Shown here piece by piece: positions 57,870 through 64,000 of a DNA stretch of 64,000 bases (position 1 is its first letter; each line of letters starts with the position of its first letter). This DNA comes from Siderastrea radians. Its lineage: Eukaryota; Cnidaria; Anthozoa; Scleractinia; Rhizangiidae. The position numbers and the translations under genes are program-made. The notes below the pieces were generated by a model, which worked only from the letters and a program-made list of their open reading frames with translations, was not told the origin of the DNA and searched no databases. Location of the stretch: NCBI GenBank assembly GCA_964017195.1, contig OZ024896.1:1736001-1800000 (forward strand), written 5' to 3'.

Positions 57870-58380
57870 CTGTAGAATGGAATGAATTACATGTAATGAT
57901 AAGATTGACGGGGTTGTGTGCACACATATGTGAGCCACAGAAAGATGGCAAGTGTAAAGCTTGTTGCTGTTATTGCACGGCATCCTTAGACTCTTATTTT
58001 ATAGCTCTGCTGCTAATGTCCAAGAACATTATAGACCTTTTATTTTATGCTTTTTATGGCAAAAGCAGCTTTTCAAAGCTGGAGGATGCAAGAAACAAAC
58101 TGAACATAACTGCACTTGCACCACACTCGAATGGATTAATGCCAGACCACTAACCAAGGAAGAAGAGCCACCCACTGCCCCTGAATGTTAATCGCCGAAG
58201 AATGCTGAAGCTAATGCCAGCAATGGTACACTACTGCTTGAAGACTATTGCAAAGCTTATATGCTAACCACAAATTAACACTGAAAGCTACAAATAATAG
58301 GCCAAACACCAGCCACTTTGAAAGTTAAACACTAGCTAGAGCTGCTTTAAATTGCATTAAACACAAAAAAATCAACCCAC

Positions 58381-58470
58381 CATTAACTCCATCCATGGCT
58401 GAGAGAACTATTGGCCGGCCAAACTCATCATAAACATCTTGTATGTCACATGACACATCAAAAATCCTGT
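58381..58470 (-). pseudogene. Kinesin motor exon (RIFD to alpha-1)
   Basis: A 90-bp exon between ATTTTAG and GTGGGT reads RIFDVSCDIQDVYDEFGRP then IVLSAMDGVN. This is the conserved kinesin segment before the P-loop. Its phases fit the exon at 54,830-54,930 (upstream partner type) and any of the three P-loop exons. No upstream partner exon is seen beyond it; the matching place near 59.0 kb is occupied by a MITE. Confidence 0.8.
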
Positions 58471-59030
58471 CTAAAATAATATTACATGTATGTCAATTAG
58501 AATCTTAAGTAACTGTTGGTTTAAAAGTTGATTCTGTCACCCCTCATATAAGCAGGTTTAATACGTTAGAGGGTAGGAATTCAAATACCTTATCTGCAGG
58601 CTAACAAATTCTCAGATCTGACTGGTGATTAGCCGCCTTGATTTGTGATAATAATAATAAATAACCCTGAAATTACTACTGCATTTTTTCCTACATGATG
58701 CCTGCAAATAGTCCTGGAAAGCAAGTCCCATCCTGCTAAATCTAGTGGTGGGACCAAAATTTGATCAGTTTTTTTGCTGAAGGAGGAGAAAGCAAAAACA
58801 AAAGGGAGTGGAATGATAAACCTCTTATTCAGTGTTTTAGTCGATAATATGCACTCACTGCTAGCATTTTTCCTTATTATCTGCCAAAACACCGAATAAG
58901 GTGTATAAAAAAAACCTTTGGACTTTGTGCCATCACTCCAGTCTAGACTCCAGCTCTGCTATCACTTTACATTGTGAAATATTAATCACTTGTGAGATTA
59001 CAAGCCACCGTAGAATTGCGAAAGTAACAC
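58471..59030. other. Intronic DNA, duplicate of 54.48-54.78 kb
   Basis: Bases 58,640-58,770 and 58,920-59,000 match 54,470-54,570 and 54,685-54,765. No exon is recognised. Confidence 0.55.
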
Positions 59031-59407
59031 CCTCGGGGGGGGGGGGGATCCATTTTGAAAGTGACGGGGATACTCGTCGTCTCACTAAGGGGTGTAAATG
59101 TTGGATTTTGGTCTCACTTAGGGTGTTCAGGACAGAAAGCTAATATTTTTACGTATCACTTAGGGTTGTGCGTAAGAAATCTATATATTAAAATATAAGA
59201 AATACCTAATATATTTTTAAAAAAAGGCCACAACCTGTACCCCTTTTCGTTGTTCACACCTCTCAATCACTATATCTCTTATTTGGTTGTCTAATTAGCA
59301 TGGTCTCCTTTAGGGGTCAAATTAAGCCTGAGCCATGCCCAGATTGGTCTCCTTTAGGGGCTTAATTCTAATTTTCCGACGAGCATCCCCGTCCCTTTTA
59401 TCTGGGA
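59031..59407. mobile_element. Second copy of the CCCGGGGGG MITE
   Basis: Matches 55,707-56,102 over its length (GAAAGTGACGGGGATACTCG at the left, CGACGAGCATCCCCGTCCCT at the right). Confidence 0.85.
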
Positions 59408-59619
59408 ACAAAAACATCTACTTTATTTAATGTGACGTTTCTTCAACTAGTGCTGTAGGTTTTTAGCAGTGAATTGAACAATATTTTCAGGAGTGAATTT
59501 AAAAAATATTTTCAGCGAATACTACGACCAATCATCTATTTTGGTACTTGTACATTTCACAAACATTGCATTAAATCTCCTGACTACGGTGGCCCACAAC
59601 TGTCACATCAAAACAAAAT

Positions 59620-59831
59620 GCTCACATCAAATTCAAATCACTCACAGCAAATTCAAATTGCTCACAGCAAATTACAAATCCACCACAGCAAATTACAAAT
59701 CGTTCATATCAAATACAAATCGTTCACATCAAATACAAATCGTTCACATCAAATACAAATCGTTCACATCAAATACAAATCGTTCACATCAAATACAAAT
59801 CGCTCACATCAAATACAAATCGCTCACATAC
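59620..59831. repeat. 20-bp tandem repeat
   Basis: The unit ACAAATCGTTCACATCAAAT is nearly perfect from 59,700 to 59,820 and more divergent (CTCACAGCAAATT variants) before that. It adjoins the 7-bp array with only about 20 bp between. Confidence 0.9.
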
Positions 59832-59850
59832 GGAAGCTTATAGGTGCCAT

Positions 59851-60229
59851 CCGAGATCCGAGATCCGACATCCGACATCCGACATTCGACATCCGACATC
59901 CGACATCCGACATCCGACATCCGACATCCGAGATCCGACATCCGAGATCCGAGATCCGAGATCCGAGATCCGAGATTCGACATCCGACATCCGACATCCG
60001 ACATCCGACATCCGACATCCGACATCCGAGATCCGAGATCCGAGATCCGACATCCGACATCCGACATTCGACATTCGACATCCGACATCCGACATCCGAC
60101 ATCCGACATCCGACATCCGACATCCGACATCCGACATCCGAGATCCGAGATCCGACATCCGACATCCGACATCCGACATCCGACATCCGACATCCGACAT
60201 CCGACATCCGACATCCGACATCCGACATT
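59851..60229. repeat. 7-bp satellite (ATCCGAC/ATCCGAG), about 54 units
   Basis: The heptamer ATCCGAC predominates. ATCCGAG units occur in clusters (near 59,930, 60,025 and 60,135), and ATTCGAC appears three or four times. Because seven is not divisible by three and neither strand has a stop in the unit, open frames of 130-250 codons appear on both strands. They are artefacts. Confidence 0.95.
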
Positions 60230-60634
60230 TGAAAGTATGGCCGTGGTGTGTGGTGCCTGGGACCAAGCGACCTACGAAGTGAGGTTTGAAAGGAAATAAT
60301 GCGGACTATTCTGGTTTTCTTTTATATTTTTATCATTTTACATTGTTGCGAATGTGTATTACCCCGGTATGCTCCTTCATTAGGAAACGTGCAGCGAAGT
60401 CGTATCCTTTTCAGGTCTGTACGATGAATTTAAACCATTTACTCTTTCACATTTCGTGCTTGTAAGTAATATGATAATTTCAAGACATATAGTGGGCTTT
60501 AATCCCTTAAGTTTGGAATGATTAAGTCGCAGCCTTTATCAAAATAACTTTCTAAATGGATGGAGAGCATCAAATATTTCCATGCTTGTTGTACTGCATT
60601 CAGTGCTATTTGAAATACTTTTGAAGCCAGGGAG

Positions 60635-60668
60635 TGTGTGTGTGTGTGTGTGTGTGTTTGTGTGTGTG
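60635..60668. repeat. (GT)n microsatellite
   Basis: About 15 GT units with one interruption, followed by a G-rich run. Confidence 0.9.
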
Positions 60669-60790
60669 GGATGGAGGGGTGAGGGGGGGGGATCATCAAG
60701 AAACTTCATATATATAATTATAGGTGAGGTTAGTCCCGTGACATTACATTGATCATTAAAAAGGGAGAATAAAAAGCGTGTTTGTCTTAA

Positions 60791-62342
60791 AGGGACACTA
60801 TCCCGATAATGCGCACGCGTAAACGTCAGCTGTTATCTTTAAAAAAAACAATAGGACTGTCACATTGAGGTGACAAGATTACCCCGCGGCCCACGCGGTG
60901 ATCCGCTGCTTACATCCGCCATTTAAATATTTGCTCGCGTTTTATAGCTCCAAGGAAGCTACAACTTAAATTTCTTGACAAAAAGGGTCTATATATCACA
61001 ATCCATGATGCGAAACACAAAATATAAATCACCGGAGATTTTTGGTTTTAATTGCAATGAAAGCTAGAGATTTCTTTGGCGAAACATCACGTCGGACTTT
61101 TGTAACAAGAAGACTTATTAGTTCCTATTGTTTTTGGAGGGACAAGTATGTCGTTTAAAGTGCAAAATAAGGTCAGCTAGCATTTTCGGCGAGCCATCGG
61201 CAGCTCGGAAATTCGCGGATAGGATTCTGTTTCCTAAAATTTTCTGCGGCCTAAATATTCAGCTAAAAAATCCGAACAGATCAATCCGTATTAGCTTTCA
61301 CAAATATGCCTTTATAAACCTCTGAAGCAATCTTATAAAGCAGGAAATGATATTTCAAGTATTTTGCTAAAATTTTCTCGTTGGGTGACCCTGATTATAC
61401 ACAAAGATCTCGAGCGTGATGCGAAACACAAAATCCTGCAACAGAATTAAAAACAATAAGCCAAGCCCGGCGTTACAAACATCAGCAGGCAAACTCGTCA
61501 CGCTGCAGTGAATATTTCAGATCCTTTATTGTCGAAAATATAAACATGAGAGGCGGAAAAACCCATAAATTTCCTAACTGAGCCAAATTCAACGTACCTA
61601 TCATGCAAGAGCGGCATAAAAACCATATTGAGTCGCTTAACAAACGATGAGAAGTCAAACCAACGGAGAATAACAAACGACGAAAGCCACAAGAATCCAC
61701 CACTTATGACCTCGATATGACCTCGAGAATGCGACGCCTAAGTTGTAACGGCTCGATTCAGTCAAGATTTAAAAATCTTCCGTTCTAAACCCGCTACAAA
61801 AAAACAAGAAGCAAAATGGGTCAAAAGACCAAGATAAGGCGCGGCGTACAAGTACAAGTAGAAGTCGTGCAGCTTGCAGGCCTTCCAACCCATCAGTTTA
61901 TGGCTGTGTCGGTCGAATACAGACACCACTGATCCCTTCAGTCGTTTCCACGTCTCATGGGTTGCTTTCTTTATAAATATTCTGGTATGCTGCTAGTTCC
62001 ATTTCTTCTTATTCCTTTCACGATTTTCTGAGCTTTTATGGGGGCTGACGGGAGAAAGAAGCCTTCGACCGGCGCCATAGCGCTTCCCTCCTCTCGGTCC
62101 TCCCTCCAACGGCATTGAAAACAACGCCAAAAAATCCCGATCTCACACAAATTGGAACTTAACGAAAACTGTATATCATTAATCTATAACTGGGAGAAGC
62201 TTTAGGGTAATATTGAACTAAACTGAGCACGATGCAAACGGATTTTTGAAAGTTCTATATCACTTCTCGCGTCTTTTGAATTCGCGACATCCTGTCAGGA
62301 AATCAAAGTTTGGAGCATGCGCAGTAACGGGATATTGGTCCT
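60791..62342. mobile_element. 1.55-kb nonautonomous element at a TTAA target
   Basis: TTAA at 60,787-60,790 and 62,343-62,346 flanks ends AGGGACACTATCCCG and, on the complement, AGGACCAATATCCCG, followed inward by GCGCA on both sides. This fits piggyBac-type target duplication. The interior has repeated GATGCGAAACACAAAAT (61,008 and 61,416) but no transposase. Confidence 0.65.
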
Positions 62343-62681
62343 TTAAAGGTGGATTAAGTAGATGATTTTGGGCAGGGAAGCACTCACGAAGTGGTGAAAG
62401 CGAGCTCAAATGTATATAGCTCAAATGTATTTGCACGTCAGATCCCAGAACGCGGGAGTAAGGTTTTATTCGTTATTTACCACCTGACCGTGCATATAAA
62501 CTGATTGATTGCTAGGTGTTCAATTGTGCCAAACTAAGTTATAAAACAGTACAGATGTAATGTTTTACATTGCTTTAGTTCTTATACAGGAATTTCAAGA
62601 CTTCATGTTGCACACAGCATCCTATAGCTAGTAAATTGGCCTACTGTTAAGGAAAGTCGATGATTTTTTTTCTTCATAATA
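62343..62681. other. Stretch without recognisable features
   Basis: Nothing beyond ordinary AT-rich sequence is seen. Confidence 0.5.
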
Positions 62682-63180
62682 CAATAGAACCCTTAAACTA
62701 GGATAACTCAAACTACTCGCTTACCGTCGGGTTAAGGGGGGGGGGGGGGCAGGGGGAGTCGACAAAGTTTTAGACGGGCAGGCTCTGTTCCTTACCCTTT
62801 TATATACAATTTTTTACACTAAAATATACCCCTTTTGTATACTTTCTATTGACAAATGGTACCCCTTTCACATACTTAGTGTAGAACACTGATGCCCGGT
62901 TTAATCACTAAACCAGGGAGTTTTCTCGTCTCTTTCACATGCAATGGAACTAAACGGACAGCTCACAATTTATCGTATTAAAAAATACATGATCGTGTTA
63001 CGTTTCTGATCATGAGATAAGTTTTGCACTGTATTCTGAAGTAATCAAACATTAGTAGACTATCAGTTATTTGTATGGCAAATTGAAGATTCCATCGACC
63101 TCGGATAACTCCGCGAACCCTCGCTAACCCGAACTATTTTTCGTTTCCCCTCGGAGTTTGAGTTACCGGGCCTCTACTGT
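62682..63180. mobile_element. Tc1/pogo-like nonautonomous element
   Basis: The ends ACAATAGAACCC and, on the complement, ACAGTAGAGGCCCGG are followed inward by TAACTCAAACT on both sides. TA lies at each flank. A G-run of about 16 sits at 62,737. No transposase is seen. Confidence 0.55.
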
Positions 63181-64000
63181 ATTCCATTAAGTGCACGCGG
63201 TTGGTTATAATAGGTATGTATTACGGTAAACATGATTTTAAAAATTTGATTTTTAAGGCGACCTGAAAGACATCCATTATTAACCTTTATTCACTGAAAG
63301 CCTGTAGATTTTGGGAATGGGCTTTACGATTAGTAAAAGCACCTTTGGTTTGAGTGGGGAAGGGCTTGACATAAAATATTATTTCTTTCGTCATAACCTT
63401 CTTCTCTTCCACCCCGTAAAGTACACTGAAATTCTCCCTGAAGGTAAATGAAAAATGACCATGAGCTGTTGGTGTTATCATCTTCAAGTCACACATACCA
63501 GAGAAAATGACCGTCATTTTGTTAAAGACAATGCCTTAAAGACAATCTTTGGTTGGAAGCAACGTTATAGTTTATGGCTTCAAGATTTAGTGAAGCTCTC
63601 ATACATAATTTCACATAGTAAAGTGACGGTATAAGTCCTATCCTTAACAAATATCCAAAGGAACTGACTTGATAAAAGATTACTTCCAGAGTGGCTTTTC
63701 GTATTTGGAAATCCAGGCTTTCCTAGTTTTGCTTCCTGGAATCCGTATAAGGTAACGTAGTGACTATTCGATAAATTATAAACCCACATTTTTTCACGAC
63801 CTTACAAGGAAAGTTCGCTGAAATCTCTCTTCATTATGAAACATTAGCCTTAGGCAGCTGAAACGTGTGATCAACGGTCAGTTAGGACTTCGACGAAGGG
63901 GCCTGCAGGCAGATTTGGAGAATGTTATGGATACAATAGAGGTGTGGGATTCTCGTCATTATTCAAATCCTTTTATAAACGGCTATGGTCATTAAAGGTA
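63181..64000. other. Terminal stretch without recognisable features
   Basis: Two short minus-strand ORFs (63,287-63,517 and 63,580-63,789) match nothing I recognise and lack convincing splice or start context. Confidence 0.45.

Noticed and set aside
59474..60299. ORFs of 134-252 codons on both strands with SDIRHPT or SDVGCRM repeats
   Set aside because: Direct consequence of the 7-bp repeat unit; no domain and no splice context.

Overview
This window is eukaryotic DNA. It is AT-rich, and its genes are split by GT-AG introns. It is crowded with short inverted-repeat elements, a tRNA-derived SINE and LINEs of types common in cnidarian genomes. I infer an anthozoan, most likely a stony coral; the species cannot be read from the sequence. 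No rRNA gene, complete tRNA gene, CRISPR array or bacterial operon is present.

Layout. 1-10.2 kb: a SINE cut by the window edge, then scattered plus-strand exons of a kinesin-7 (CENP-E-like) motor with an in-frame stop and missing exons, plus small repeats. 10.2-28.6 kb and 40.8-51.9 kb: the two arms of a very large inverted repeat. Both arms hold the same gene fragments: kinesin-type coiled-coil exons, a lysine-rich tail exon, a CXC cysteine-rich exon, one exon of HEATR1, and exons of an acid-sphingomyelinase-like phosphodiesterase. Each arm has its own later insertions. The left arm gained a two-gene DNA transposon (18,431-22,037), a Tx1/L1-like LINE (22,312-28,280, with a MITE inside) and a 282-bp MITE. 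The right arm gained a 2-kb element (43,810-45,790). 28.6-40.8 kb: the spacer between the arms, with two oppositely oriented arrays of a 40-bp satellite, a 1.8-kb foldback element inserted at TTAA in a DIRS-like retroelement relic, and more MITEs.

51.9-59 kb: minus-strand 5' kinesin motor exons, with the P-loop exon present three times in a duplicated block, interrupted by a SINE with a MITE nested in it and a GIY-YIG retroelement relic. 59-64 kb: a 20-bp and a 7-bp tandem array, a TTAA-flanked nonautonomous transposon and otherwise unremarkable DNA.

How the parts relate. Nothing here looks like an intact host gene. The kinesin, HEATR1 and phosphodiesterase pieces are fragments or disabled copies, and some disabling changes are shared by both arms, so they predate the inverted duplication. 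The only gene that reads as fully intact is the four-exon IS630/Tc1-type transposase at 19,099-20,424. It faces, tail to tail, a multi-exon accessory gene whose product appears to combine a PB1-like segment with a SHOCT-like C-terminus. That two-gene transposon is the best candidate for a little-described system in the window.
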